A stretch of DNA of 64,000 bases from Musa acuminata AAA Group (GCF_036884655.1 NC_088357.1:9225001-9289000), one strand, 5' to 3'; positions 32,801 to 45,103 are shown, numbered from the stretch's first letter. Translations and numbers: made by a program. The notes: generated by a model not told the origin, from the sequence alone.

Positions 32801-33824
32801 ATGGAGGATGCATTGGAGGCACAGATCACGGTGGCCTGCAGCGGAGAAGCCGAATGCGATGAGAGCAACAGCAACAGGCAGTAAGTTGTAGTAGTACTGT
32901 TATTGCAGGCTCTTTTCCTTCCTTTCGTTGAGCAATTTCGAAGGCGAAAGCAACATGATAGGGATGGTTTTGATCACAAGAAAATGTACAAAAGCTCTCT
33001 TTATCTGTTAGCTATGTTGGGATTCTGCCCTCAGTGGCGGATTTGGTACAAAGGGATCACCTTTTGCTCACTTGCTTGGTGTTTACGTCCTTCGAGGAAC
33101 TCGGCTGTGCGGATGCCGGCAATGCCGAACGCCGTCGCCCCCACGCAGCTCACCATCCTCTACGATGGAGCTGTCAATGTCTACGACGGAGTTCCCCCTG
33201 AAAAGGTCGCTACTTGGCCTCTTTCCTTTATTTTCTCCGTTATTTCGTGTGATCTTGCGGCTCTACAACTGAGTCGCTCTGTTGGAAGATGAGACAGGCG
33301 CAGGCGATAATGCTCATTGCTGCTGCCGCTGCAACCACAGCAGCGAATGGTCCAAGTAAGGTCCGCCGGACCGACACAGCGAGTATGGCTGCGGCGACGG
33401 TGCTCACGAGATCTCTGTCATTGCAGATCCCCCCTGCAAACTACGAGTTGGTTGGTGTTCTTTCTCGCTTGCATTGGCTTGCCTGTGATCATGCAAAGGT
33501 CGTACCTTTCTTTCCACCTTGAGATTTCTAATCTAGCGTTCGGGGATTCGCCTGTTGGCAGAGCTTCCCATCGCGAGGAGGCATTCGCTCCAGTGTTTGT
33601 TGGTGAAGCACCGCGACAGGTGCATCCTTTCCTTCCCTCCATGGTTCAATCACCGAGCAATATGAACTGCTACATGTCCTTTATTGAGCCTGTTATGCTT
33701 AATTTGCACGTTTACTATATCGCTTCAACTTTGTTTCTGCCATGATTGTTCCTGGTCTCACGGGTTAATTATGTTGATCAGGTTGGATTACTGTCAAGCC
33801 TCTGCGATCACCTTAACCTATTGA
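32801..33824 (+). CDS. JAZ/TIFY jasmonate-signalling repressor, short form, 5 exons proposed
   Basis: Proposed exons are 32801-32880, 33097-33205, 33299-33454, 33562-33619 and 33782-33824, with GT-AG introns in compatible phases, giving 148 residues. The TIFY core is at about residues 44-63: QLTILYDG, where Leu replaces the usual Phe, then 'AVNVYDGVPPEK', then 'AQAIMLIAAAAAT'. The spacer 'VLTRSLSLQ' is shared with JAZ3/4-type proteins. The Jas region at residues 116-135 keeps the ELPIARRHSLQ degron loop but then reads CLLVKHRDR where relatives have RFLEKRRDR. JAZ proteins repress MYC factors and are degraded through COI1 when JA-Ile is present. The first four exons are well supported; the last exon is tentative because its tail lacks the usual Pro-Tyr motif. 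It is shorter than most JAZ proteins and tail-to-tail with the DVL gene. Confidence 0.8.
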
Positions 33825-34068
33825 GGATAGGATTACTGTCATGAACATTGTGCTACATGGTGGTTTTGCAATGCAATGCCTCTCTTGTTTCTCAGAAGAT
33901 GAGTTCGCAAGTTATGATCAAACATGAAATTTAGGCTTGAGATCATATCAGCATGGTAGAAACTTTGGTCTGGGCTAACACTTGTTCTACCTCGCCATGA
34001 CAGGATTTGTTGCTGTAACATAAGAGTGCAGCAGAAGTGGGAAGCCATGAGCGTGCCCCCAAGCTCTC

Positions 34069-34287
34069 TTATGCAGTCCCGTCGTCTCCATGGATGTACC
34101 AGCAGAGGAGCATGGTGGCGCACCGGCGCAGGATGTGGATCCTGGCCCTCTGCTCCTTCACGAGCGACGCGCACCTGCCGGTGAACCCTCTCCTTCCCTC
34201 CATCGGCGGGGAAATCCAGTGCTCCCTGTCCTCCTCCATTGCAGATACGAGCCGATCGGAGAGATGCCCTGAGCAGCTCAAGTTCAT
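34069..34287 (-). CDS. DVL/ROTUNDIFOLIA-like small polypeptide
   Basis: This intronless frame encodes 72 residues. The C-terminal half carries the DVL/RTFL domain: 'CASLVKEQRARIHILRRCA' followed by 'TMLLCWYIHGDD'. The family core is a basic KEQRARxxILRRC run followed by MLxCW. DVL/RTFL polypeptides act at the plasma membrane and restrict polar cell growth in leaves and other organs. The upstream Met at residue 1 gives 72 residues; a second Met at residue 17 (MEEDREHW) is an equally good start and gives 56. The overlapping frames on both strands are shadows. The gene lies 245 bp beyond the JAZ 3' end in opposite orientation. The match is to the motif only, so the subfamily is not assigned. Confidence 0.88.
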   Translation of the reverse strand: MNLSCSGHLSDRLVSAMEEDREHWISPPMEGRRGFTGRCASLVKEQRARIHILRRCATMLLCWYIHGDDGTA

Positions 34288-35666
34288 GTGGCTGCGTATT
34301 TATCCATGGGAGTCCCCACTTGGGATAAGTTGAAGCCAGAGAACAGGTGGGGCCGTTCATGGTGTGCATAGGAATGTGGAGCATGAGGATTAGGCTCAGG
34401 CTTCTTCCTCTCCATTCTTAGTTACCGTAGAGGGTCTTATCCTCATTGGAGTGCGGCCATGGAAGATGAAGCAGCATGGTGGACCAGGCGCCTCTTCAAC
34501 AGTTCGCAGCATCTTTCAACTTGTATCTAACAAGGTGATCAGGACAACAGAGTTAGAAACAGTATGTTTGCACGCCAATTCCATTGCAAGTTTGTCGATG
34601 AACTACTTTAAGACTATAGTCCATGAAATGATAAGAAGAAAGAAGACTGAAGGACAAAATGTACAGATACGACATACCTAAATTAATGTAGGTGACCAGC
34701 ATTCTCTCACTTTCGATGAGGGAGTTGAATCCTCTTGTAAGTGAGTGATAGCAATTATAACATTACAAGATTTAGTGAGAGGCTCTTCGTGCTGGGCACT
34801 CTTTACAGCCATGGCCGAAGCTTCGCTAACAAACAGACCGATGGCAACTTTGCTTTTGTTCTCTTGTCAGCTAGTACACTTGGAGCATGTGCTTTGCTCC
34901 CTCGCTAAACCCACCTCTCCAGCCATCCCCCACGTCATGGGGCGCCACCGCCGAATTGGGTGGCCAAGTCCCGTTGTTTTCGACTTGCCCTTCTCTCGGA
35001 GGTGCTTGGATGTCTCAATCGTGATGGCCGAAAATGATGCATGTAGTTAGATCATCACATCATACATGTCTTTCTATGATGGTCCTTTCAAACTATGCTT
35101 TTAGTTATTAATGCAGAATATGATGCATAATAAAAGTGTCTAATCTTAATATAAGCTAACGATCTTGTGGTCGATGTCCCACAGGTATTTGTGTAGATGT
35201 CTCAACATATTGCAATCTTATGACAAAAGATTGGGTTGTAGTCTAACTCAATCCAATTTCGTGGCAGCGTTTGATTTACAAACCCTAATCCACAAGCAGA
35301 TTATATTTGTATCTTAGTTATTGAGCATAACTCAGTTCTGATTCCTCGCTAAACATGATTGTGTTCACGAGAGAGGTTTGACAAAGGCGACACCAAATCG
35401 GACAGACTACTTCTGTGACCACTGTGGTCTTATTAGGTTAGATGGATCCAAACCCTGGGAAGACCGAAAGGAAACACCAAAAGTTGACACGTTGCCGCGT
35501 TGTCGTCTCGCGCATCCCTGTCGGCGAAGCAACACGAGATCAGCATCCGCTCTATCATCAGCGTGTGGCACCATCGATCATCGGACGACTGCACGACTCC
35601 TAAAGATAACGCATACATATATATATATATGGAATACCGGTGTAGCGCTTCCTTGCTTGGATTTCC
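34288..35666. other. Intergenic between DVL and PME 1
   Basis: No gene is recognised. The DVL promoter should lie just right of 34287 and the PME promoter just left of 35667. A TA-rich run at 35615-35630 ends 36 bp before the PME ATG and is a weak TATA candidate. Confidence 0.5.
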
Positions 35667-37819
35667 ATGGCTTCTCTCGCTCCAGCACTGGTAACATGTC
35701 TCCTGTTCCTTCTAATGTCCTCCTCCAATGCCTCCGCCACGTCTATGGACGCGAGCTCCGCCAAGTCCATTCAGTCTCTGTGCCAGACCACCCCGTACCC
35801 GGCCGCCTGCCTCGACTCACTGAAGCTGTCCGTCTCCATCACCATCAACCCCTCTATCCTCTCCCTGGCCCTCCGCTCCCTCCAGGCCGCCATCTCCCAG
35901 GCGACAAAGCTCTCCTCTCTGCTCTCCTCCGCCGGTCGAGACGGCGCCCTAGTCGAGTCCCAGCGCAGCTCCCTCAGGGACTGCCAGGACCTGCACCAGA
36001 TCACCGCTGCCTCCCTCCAGCGCTCGGCCGGTCTAGTCGAGCCCGATGCCCGCAAGCTGGCCGACGCCCGGGCCTACCTCTCCGCCGCGCTCACCAACAG
36101 AGCCACCTGCCTCGAGGGCCTCGCCGGAGCCCGGGGCCCGCTCAAGGACACGCTCGTCGACTCCTGGGTCGCCGCATACGCCCACGTCAGCAACTCCCTC
36201 TCCCTCGTCACCCGCTCCGGGGACCGCAAGGGGCGGCGTCTCTCCTCCTCCTCCTCCTCCTACAGCCGCCGCGGCAGCGAGGGCAGGGGGTTCCCGGCGT
36301 GGGTAGGGCGCAGGGAGCGGCGGTTGCTGCAGGACGGCCACTATGGCGAGGTCGACCCGGCTTCGGTGGTCACAGTGGCACCGGACGGTACGGGGAACTT
36401 CACGACGGTGGCCGAGGCGGTGGCCTGGGCGCCGAGCTACTACGACGGCCGCACCATCATCCTGGTGCGGGCGGGGGTGTACGAGGAGAACGTGGAGATC
36501 CCCGGCGATAAGACCAACATCGTCCTTATCGGCGACGGCAGAGACGTCACCGTCATCAGAGGGCATCGAAGCGTCGGCGACGGCTGGACCACCTTCGCAT
36601 CAGCCACCGTAGGTGAGATCATTTGTTATCCCGTCCCAAATCTACCTTTTTTCACCAAACCGTACTTTGCGCTCTCATTGCTCAATCCACTTGCCTGTGC
36701 ATGGTGTAATCAAATATATTCATATCATGTTGGATTAGTTTTGACCTAAGTATTAAGGATCCCGACAGTTCATACAAATAATTCTCCTACTAATAAATGC
36801 ATCGCTGACATTACATACATGTTCATAAATTATTAGTTCTAGTATTAAGTTTATCAACAAGAAAATAGAGCTCTTATATGCTTTGCATTGTGAGGACATT
36901 AGCTGCATCACGAGGTGGATCAAGTGGTCCAATACTTCTGTAAGAAGCGCAACATAACATTTGCTGTTTCATGTGCCAACGCATGTAAGAGTGCTGTGTG
37001 AACCACTCGGTAACCTGTCTCGATCACAGATGACATGTCAGAGCACCATCACAAACGACGTAGATCAACAGATTCTTCCTCCTCCTTTTCTCGACTATAA
37101 TAAAGCTTGCAAATCTTTGACCTGCAGCGGTATCCGGTCAAGGATTCATGGCGCGAGACATCGCGTTTCAGAACGTGGCCGGCCCGGCGAAGGGCCAGGC
37201 TGTGGCCCTCCGAGTGAACGCCGACCTGGTGGCACTGTACCGATGTGCCATCGACGGACACCAGGACACGCTCTACGTCCACTCCTTCCGCCAGTTCTAC
37301 CGGGAGTGCGACATCTTCGGCACCGTCGACTTCATCCTCGGCAACGCCGCCGTCGTCTTCCAAGGCTGCAACATCGTGGCCAAGAGGCCCGCCTCGGGGC
37401 AGTACAACGTGATCACAGCGCAGTCCAGAGACGACCCGAACGAGGACACCGGCATCGCGATACAGAACTGCACCATTCTGGCGTCCGACGAGCTTGCTTC
37501 CGGCAACCAGGTGGAGGTAAAGACCTTCTTGGGCAGGCCGTGGGCTATCTACTCGACGACGGTGTACATGGAGTCGTACATGGACGGCCACGTGGATCCG
37601 GCGGGGTGGGTGGAGTGGTCCGGCGACCAAGGGCTGGACACGTTGTATTATGGCGAGTACATGAACAGCGGGCCGGGCTCGGCCACCGACAGCCGTGTCA
37701 CCTGGCCTGGTTACCACGTGATGGACTACGATGATGCCTACAGCTTCACGGTCTCACAGTTCATCGACGGCGACGAGTGGCTGGAATCTACCGCATTCCC
37801 TTACGATAATGGTATTTGA
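35667..37819 (+). CDS. Pectin methylesterase with PMEI-type pro-domain (PME 1), 2 exons
   Basis: Exons 35667-36612 and 37128-37819 join in phase to give 545 residues. A signal peptide (ASLAPALVTCLLFLLMSSSN) is followed by a PMEI-like pro-region with its Cys residues ('SLCQTTPYPAAC', 'TCLEGLAG'), a basic processing site RRERRLL, and the catalytic domain from 'VVTVAPDGTGNFTTVAEAV'. Catalytic residues are in place: Gln in QAVALR (about 339), Gln-Asp in GHQDTLY (about 361-362), Asp in GTVDF (about 383) and Arg in LGRPW. The enzyme removes methyl esters from homogalacturonan in the wall, and the pro-region holds it inactive until it is cleaved in the secretory route. The single intron falls after 'SATV', a common position in this family. 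It is tail-to-tail with PME 2. Confidence 0.95.
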
Positions 37820-38182
37820 TTCTTTGGCCCAGTTGGGGTCTCGTTCACCTGTAAATGACGTATCTATCGCAACAATTCGCGTTTGCAATCAATGATGTGA
37901 TTGTATGGGAGCACTGCGTTTGAACTCTATCATCCAATATGAACCACTTAAGGATTAATATTGGAAACAGGACATGGAAAGATAATTTCCCAATGAGTGC
38001 AAGTAAAACCATGAGTGGGCAGCAACTGATACCTAAAGTGATCAACATGCAGAAGAAACGAACGATACATACGATCATGCAGATGCTCCGTTACATACCC
38101 CCATCGCATAATGATCATGTTCCGTATCTTCTCTCAAAAAAATACCATAAAATGCGGTGCAACGTAGAGTTGTTTTATGTGA
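37820..38182. other. Shared 3' region between convergent PME 1 and PME 2
   Basis: The stretch of 363 bp holds both 3' untranslated regions. It is AT-rich, and no gene or clear terminator signal can be assigned. Confidence 0.5.
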
Positions 38183-40129
38183 TTATTGACCGAAGAGACC
38201 CAAGCGAACAGGGGTGTTTGTTTTTGTGATCCAATCATCTCCCTGAATGAACGCTTGGGTGGTGTAGGTATTGGCCTCATCCCGGCTGATGACCTTGACG
38301 CCCGGCCACTTGACCCGCTTGGAAGTGTCGGCGCCGCCACCCTTGTTGTTGTACTCTTTGTAGGACAATGTCTTCAAGGCGAAGTCGCCTTCCCACGGCA
38401 TGTAGCCGTCGGGGCTGATGAAGTCGCCGATATCGGACTCCATGATGACGGTGTGGGAGAACTCCTTCCAGGGGCGGCCGAGGTAGCTGGAAATCTTGGC
38501 GACGTCCGGGACGAGGCTGTCGTCGGGGACGATGCGGCAGTTGTGGATGACGTAGCCGGTGGACTCGTGGCGGATGTCGCGGCCCTGGGCGAGGACGATG
38601 TTCTGCTGGTTGTCGAGGGGGCGGCGGACGGTCAAGATACAGTTCTGGAACACGGCGGCGGCGTCGCCGAAGATGAAGTCGACGGTGCCGAGGATGAGGC
38701 AGCCGCGGTAGAACTGGCGGTGGGAGTGGGTGTAGAGCGTGTCCTGGTAGGCCTCCATGCGGCAGTTGAGGAAGATGGCGCGGTCGGACTGGACGCGGAG
38801 GGCCACCGCCTGGTGCTTGATGGCGCCCGCCGTGTTCTGGAACCCGATGGCCACGGCCATGAACCCATCCCCGATCGCAGCTGCCAAACAACCAGTTATC
38901 CTCATCAACCACCGCTAAACATAACAGAGCCATTGCATTAGTGGATCTGGTCATCTCAGCCTACCAAATGTTGCACTTTGGAAGGTTTTCGTGCCGTCAA
39001 CGAAGTTCTTGCTTCCCGTAACAATCGTCTTCCTTGAACCATCACCATACATAGTGACGTTTATCATGTTCTTATCGACCACCACCTGCTCCTCGTACAC
39101 TCCCGCCTTGACGTATATTACATACCTTCAAAATATAAGAGAGATCACGGTAAGCCAAGTGGAGTGGCTTTGTGGACACCGTCGGGTTTGATCAAGAACA
39201 TACCTTCCTTCATATTTCATTGGGATTTTAGCAAGTGCATCGGAGATGGTGGTGAAATCTCCACTTCCATCCTTAGCGACCGTGACATTGGGCGTTAATT
39301 GCTTGGCCGCACGTCCCAGGAGAATCCTATGGTCGCTGTCGGAAACCCACGAAGGAACACCGTCTTCACGAAAGGCCGGTTCAGGCTTTGCCGCAAGGAG
39401 ACGGCGATTGAGGCCAGGGATGTGGAGAGACAGGAAGGAGTGCAAGCTTCCGACGACGGCCAGAGCGTTGCTCGTCAACTGCTTGGCCGTGTTCATGGCA
39501 GTCTGCATCTTGGATTTCATTTCCCCATCAGGGAATCCGTCGATGCACGTCTGCTGGTATGCGGAGACAGCGCTCAGCCAATTCTTCAGCTCATGGACTT
39601 GCTTGGGAAGCTGGTTCAGGTTGTGTGCATCGATGGTGCCCAACGTGCGCGCTAGCTCATCCACGGCGTACTGGTGCATCTCCTTGCAGGAATCGACTGC
39701 ACTCTTCACCTCCGGGTCGTCGGACTCGATCGAATCCACCCGGTTGAAGGCCTTGCCCACCTCGTCGACGAGACTGGAGACGGCGGCCCTGACGAGGTCC
39801 TTGGGCGACGAGCTGGAGTTGGCGTACGTCGTCAGGCTCGACTCGCAGGCGCTCCTGTAGTCAGTCGGTGAACATATCACCTGAACGGCCGATGAGGCGC
39901 GAGACCCCTTAGTGGAGGAAGAGCCGCTGGAAGAAGAAGTAGCAGTAGTAGTCGTGGTCGACCGGTTGGGTTGCTTGGAATAGTAGACAAATGCGGTGGC
40001 GCCGACGACCGCAAGGATCAGCACGACGGACACGGTCGCGCCGGCAATCATGAGGAGCTTCCGCCTCCTCTGCTGCCTCTCCGCCCTCCGGCGCTCCGAG
40101 AGGTACCCGAAGTCCTGAAAGGCAGACAT
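38183..40129 (-). CDS. Pectin methylesterase with membrane anchor (PME 2), 3 exons
   Basis: Exons on the minus strand are 40129-39204, 39125-38965 and 38880-38183. Phases agree and give 594 residues. After a basic cytosolic start (SERRRAERQQRRRKLLM) comes one membrane span (about residues 27-50, 'GATVSVVLILAVVGATAFVY'), a Ser/Thr-rich linker, a PMEI-like pro-region ('ICSPTDYRSAC', 'QTCIDGFPDG'), a RRLL processing site and the catalytic domain. Catalytic motifs are HQAVALR, YQDTLYTHS, GTVDFIFG and LGRPWKEF. It is a group 2 (pro-PME) enzyme that demethylesterifies pectin after release from a membrane-anchored precursor. It has one more intron than PME 1 and PME 3, inside the start of the catalytic domain. 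Confidence 0.95.
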
Positions 40130-40568
40130 TGCGGGGGTTGCAGGGGGGGTCCTAGGACTCCTCCCTCCTTTCCTTTCTTTCGTCCTCCCTTCCTCTCTGC
40201 CTTGTGGCGATGTGCAAGGCAGAGGGGAAGACGGAGAAAGGTAGATGCAGAGAAGCCAGGCCGGGAGCTTTATTAGTGCAGGTCGCTCCTCCTGGGAAAG
40301 GAAGGGTGGGGAGGGGTTTGAGGCGGAAGTTTGTCAGGGTCATACGGTAACAGCGGTCAACGGACATTCTAACTGTCGCTCCATCTTTCCCGCCAAATCA
40401 ATAGCCGTTGCAACGAGTTCGGGTTTGACCAAGATGATCAAAATGGATTGGACTATCGAATCCAAAATGTCCGAAAACCGAATTGAATCGAGTGCAGCGA
40501 GTCCCAATTTGGCTCATCTGTGGCCGCACCCAATCGAAATGTGGCTCGTAGAACCGCGAGCTTCCAAG
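40130..40568. other. PME 2 upstream region
   Basis: This is the presumed promoter and 5' leader of the minus-strand PME 2. Open frames on the plus strand have no family match. The PME pseudogene begins at its right edge. Confidence 0.5.
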
Positions 40569-40945
40569 TGCCCCTGATTCACGCGTGGATTCGAACTACA
40601 CCATGATCGACCGGCTCAACGACTCGATCTCGCTGTTGCAGTCGGCGCCGGTCGAGCCGCTGTTGAAGGCCTCCAAGATCGACGATCTGAGTGGTCACGG
40701 ACCAGGAGACGTGCCTCGACGGGTTCGAGGGCACCAGCGACGAGCTGAGGGGGAAGATGGAGGTGCCCATGGTGAACTGTTCCACGCAGTACACCAGCAA
40801 CAGCTTGGCCATTGCGGCAGGGATAATGGGCATCACGGAGAAGCTAAATTTACCGCTACACCGGAAGCTGCTGTCGTCGGTGGCTTCCACTGCTCGATAT
40901 CCTCCGTGGATCACAAGAGCGCAGAGACGAGCGTGCACTCCCTAA
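40569..40945 (+). pseudogene. PME pro-domain (PMEI-like) fragment, broken
   Basis: The plus strand reads 'LNDSISLLQSAPVEPLLKA' and 'SKIDDL'. Then the segment normally reading QTWLSA is missing and the frame shifts by one at about 40690. The second frame continues 'TDQETCLDGFEGTSDEL', 'STQYTSNSLAI', 'LNLPLHRKLLS' and 'YPPWITRAQRR', reaching the pro-region/processing boundary. There is no catalytic domain after it, no start codon with a signal peptide before it, and a stop at 40943-40945. It is a partial duplicate of a group 2 PME, not a working inhibitor gene. It resembles no single neighbour exactly, so its donor is uncertain. Confidence 0.85.
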
Positions 40946-43900
40946 GTTAGCTCGGTCTAAAGTTACGAATGATGCACACCAGAGGAAAATGTTTGCAATG
41001 GGCCAATTGGTTGTCAGACCTCATCCAATGCTCATACCCACAACAGTAAAGCCTTTTTTTGGGGTGGCTTTGGGCAATAGTTCTGAAGCCCACACTCCTT
41101 GGAATACTTGTCAATGTTATCATTGTCAAAACGTTGACCAAAGTCACTGATAATTAGATGGTGATGTCAGTCACTTTTTAGAGACAGTGCGTGACAGAGT
41201 GGGGGGAATGGAATTTGGACACCATCAACAAAAGTCACAATTTTTTTCCTTTTCAGACAGTTTGTGGATTAATGGAGGGACTGAAACTGGCCACAGCAAC
41301 AGAGGTTGACTTGATGTTGAGGAGAGACTTTAGTCATGCTTTGTCAGATACTTTAAATTTTTAATATATTATTCGAAATATGTTACAAAATAGTGAATCA
41401 AAATTTGAGTGAAAATATTTAAAGAAAATGAAGATATATGACTTTCAATTTGTTCACAATCAAATGAGTTATGTTGAGAATTTAATAAAAATATTTATTT
41501 GTGAAATTGATATCTGATTTAATCTTTATTTATTCTTATCATTTTCATTCAGACTCATCCATTTAAATTCTCAACATTGGATGAATGGCATTGATCCATA
41601 GCACATAGTTTGTCTCTCTGACCACAGCCTATTCATGCCAACATCTCTGTCATGGCCCCTTCAACCCCAAAGTGATATACTCTGCCATGGCCCCTTCAAC
41701 CCCACTGCACTTCTTTTCCTGAAACCATTGCACATGGAGTGGCCAGCCACAAAATTCAAAGGGTTAGGTTGCTGGTCTATTTTGGACGACCTAAACTAAA
41801 CAAAGCTCACAAGTGTCTCATAGCAGAAATGCTTCCCAGATGCAGAATGATTCGAGATCCAAAATGTTTATAGTCATCATGTAAAACAGGCATGTTTCTT
41901 CGATGTGATTAACCTTGTCCAGCCCATCCAAGCTGTTGTTCTCCACCTCCCTCTTCTGCTCTTTTAAGAGAAGAAAGTGATTTCGCTTGGAACAGAGCAG
42001 TACTTGGAACTGAGCAGCCAGAGGTCCTGTCATGTCGTTGCCAGTCTAGTGGCCATGACAGATGATCTGCATGGCCATGAACAGGTGCTTTCGCTTGTGA
42101 TAATCCAGACTAAGTAGTTTCTTCATACTCCTACTGCACACTTCTGGGGCCTATCCATTGCCATGTAGTAACCAAAGGTCTTGTCATGCATATTGCCAGT
42201 CCACCGGCCATGAGGTAGCTGTTATCAGTCCTGATCATGCAATTTATCTTAGAAAGCTAAGACATTCACCAAGTGTGAAGTCTTGTTGTTTGCCCAAGAC
42301 GTGGGATTCATGTGTTGCTGCTGATCCGGCATTACGAGGGATCATCACAGTGTGAGTTACTGGGAAGACTTGGTAAAGCTGTAGGCTAGACGAAAAGGTT
42401 CCCTAAATTTATGTTGATACCGTAAGATCGCTTCGATCTATTTTCCTTTCCCTTCATCTCTTCTGTTGCAGAACAATCGACAGAGATATCTGAAATTTAA
42501 TCGGCTAGATGTAGGCCATTTACTATCATCACTAGTTGTACTATAGATGCAGTATCCAACTCTGTGCACCTGCTTTTGTCCTCCTTTAATGATGATGTTC
42601 AGTGAATATAATGCTAATCAATCATGCTCTATTTAATCTAATGAGAGCGAGCACTAGTTGTTTAGTCTAATCAGAAAAAGACTGGGATCATCGGAGAAGC
42701 TCAAAGAAGTATATTTGGGATCTCAGAGTGATCGGTGATCCATCACAGTTAAGCGACAGGGACGATGAACGAGTAGACAAAATCCATGATTCGGCAGTCC
42801 ATTTCCAAGAGAATCACATCCATGATTCGATGGCACATCGATCGTTCATCCCTAACTTCGGGCACTGCATCACATCGATCTCCTCTCCATGGACTGGCCT
42901 TACAGGAGTCGAAGAGAATGCTCAACGAGTGTTGCAGGTGTGATGAAGGGAAAACGACCTAAAGTCTTGGGTGGAGACATGAGTAGGTCTAAGGTGGGAC
43001 TTGAGCTGGGGTGGTGGTGTCCGTTAGGGTGTCATTGTATGGAGCTTGCAGTGGCAGGGTGGCTCTCCTTTCTGCCCTCCATCATCCCCAAAAGACAGAG
43101 AACGCCATCGTAGCTGCTTCAACATCGACTGCTCCACACACACTGCATGGTTTGCACCAGTCTCTACTGTTGCCACAGTGCTCCTTAGTGCTCTTCCAGC
43201 TAGCCTTGCCAAGACAGTAAGTAGGTTGGCGCTTTACATCACATCCCTCCAAGAGAAATCAACACTTTCAATCACACACATGGGATGAGAAGACGACCCT
43301 TCTCCTACATGTTGTGTCTATCAGTTCATGCATGGTGGGGACTGTATCAGCATATTGCAGTCCTCTAGAGATTCCTTTACTGTAGTAGTGAAGTCAAAAT
43401 TTCCTTGGTCTCTTTCTTTCATGTGTCAGTATTAAGATGTGGATCATTTTTGCAAGTCATATCAGAAATGAAGTCAAAGAGGTCCAAACCCTATTCAAAA
43501 TTCAGGGAGCAAAAAGTCTTCACCTAATTCACTTAAACACAAACACCTACTGCAAGCACAACCCATATGGAATGTGATGATCTCAGGCATGCAGTAGCAG
43601 TGAGGTGCTTCAGAGAAGTCCCCAACCAATTCCTAGCCCAATTATTGCTACTTGAAAGGGATGACACCAATCAGTATCCTAGGTTTTGACATGTAAGCGG
43701 TCGTCATCCTCTTAATCTCATTGCGATGCTTTATGCCATTTCTGCTGGCCGACACTTACTGACACTGATATTGTCATGATGACGGTGCCATGCAAGCTTT
43801 TCCTATCAATCTTATTCTTGTTATAAACCTTGGTCTTATGTTTATTATATCTGTCAAGTAGCATTCAAAGGGTAACTTTCTGTCATCTAGAAGAACATTG

Positions 43901-44279
43901 TTTTGACCACTGATAAATCAGGCACTTAGAAGTCAAACTTTTCGTGATTTAGCCTAATAAAATAAATGACTTATTAACTACCAAACCTAAACCCAAAATG
44001 CACTCATCTCGGCTTTATAGACTATTACCAACATGTCTTAGTATGTCTCACCTAACTGAATGGAGATGTGCATGAAGTTGGTTTGTCGGTGATGCCAACT
44101 CACGACCAAATCCAATTCAAGATTTATTCGTACCGGACATTAATATCTTGGGATTGCCGGACGAAAGATCCGGTGAGAGAGGATTTGCCTTTGGAGAGTG
44201 ATAGGATAATTAGTAGTCAATGTGAAATCTTAGGGGTAACATGATGTACTCTACTATATCGATGCGACACTTCGGATTT
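40946..44279. other. Intergenic, no gene seen
   Basis: This AT-rich stretch has only short unrelated frames. A small repeated block, 'ggtc-tgtcatg-tgccagtc', occurs at about 42026 and 42174, and the phrase 'catggccccttcaacccca' occurs twice near 41660 and 41690. From 44085 it resembles retroelement-derived sequence. Confidence 0.5.
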
Positions 44280-44480
44280 AGATAGGATGAAAACATAAGT
44301 GTCCTTATTGGATCTCATCCGTAGGATTCAATAATTCAAAAGTTTATTGGTTAGGGGCTCCGACGGATATCTCATATCTGAATCTCTACTTATTGCATCG
44401 TCTATTATTATATGTGTATGACCCTCTAAGTCTAATATCGAATTCCTTTTGGTTCAAAGAATAACTCCTTAATCTACCCT
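44280..44480 (-). repeat. Family B LTR fragment
   Basis: Shared words with 804-2171 and 3880-4440 in order: 'attggatctcat-cg-aggattcaataatt', 'ggctccgacggatatctcat', 'tatatgtgtatgaccctcta' and 'ctaatatcgaatt'. This is a short remnant of the same LTR family found at the left of the window. Ends are ragged, and coding capacity is absent. Confidence 0.65.
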
Positions 44481-45103
44481 GGATCAATTCACGAAGTTTG
44501 GATCTGACCTGATGTTGACTTCCATTCGAGCATTGCGCTCTGTCCACTCGGGATTAGACCAAACCAAACGATAAGTTCCTAACCCATCGACCACGGCAGG
44601 CATAAGTTCCTAACATAGAACAAATATCACACCAGGACCACACACTGCCCTTTGGAAAATTCTCAAGAAACCATAGCCAAGAGAAAAGAATGAGTTGCCC
44701 CCACCGATAAACGTTGTGTTCTTCCTATCTGGCTCAGAATAAAGGCATGCAAAAGCAAATGCTGCTATGAAATAATTTATCTTGATTAATTGCTTATTCG
44801 AGTCTCATTTGTGAATAAACTAATAACTTGCTGAATCATATATGTAATTTCGTCTCATGATCATCTGAGTCGTAATTGAGAAATTTAATCATCTATTATC
44901 GATCAATATTATTGCACATAGCCTACGATTATAAATTGTATTATCTATGTGTGTGACTATCTTCCAAATCATTGTCTCCAACGTCTCCATTACCTTACCA
45001 TCTATCTCTCAACATGATCCAAATTTCCATTTCCCAAATCACTTCCATACCTATTTGGACTACCACCACCAACTCTTGGCTTTTTATCAGCATCTTCTTC
45101 TTC
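44481..45103. other. Intergenic, no gene assigned
   Basis: This stretch lies left of the tandem duplication. On the minus strand about 45145-44975 has an open stretch of acidic character ('WADKVAIDDEEEDADKK', then 'VGGGSPNRYGSDL') that reads like a stray exon, but no start, splice partner or family could be identified. Confidence 0.35.

Noticed and set aside
32903..33292. 129-residue frame read as a single gene
   Set aside because: It is JAZ exon 2 with flanking intron sequence on both sides. The real gene needs splicing.
36033..36566. 177-residue minus-strand frame in PME 1, with similar ones in PME 2 and PME 3
   Set aside because: They are antisense shadows of GC-rich PME coding sequence with no motif of their own.
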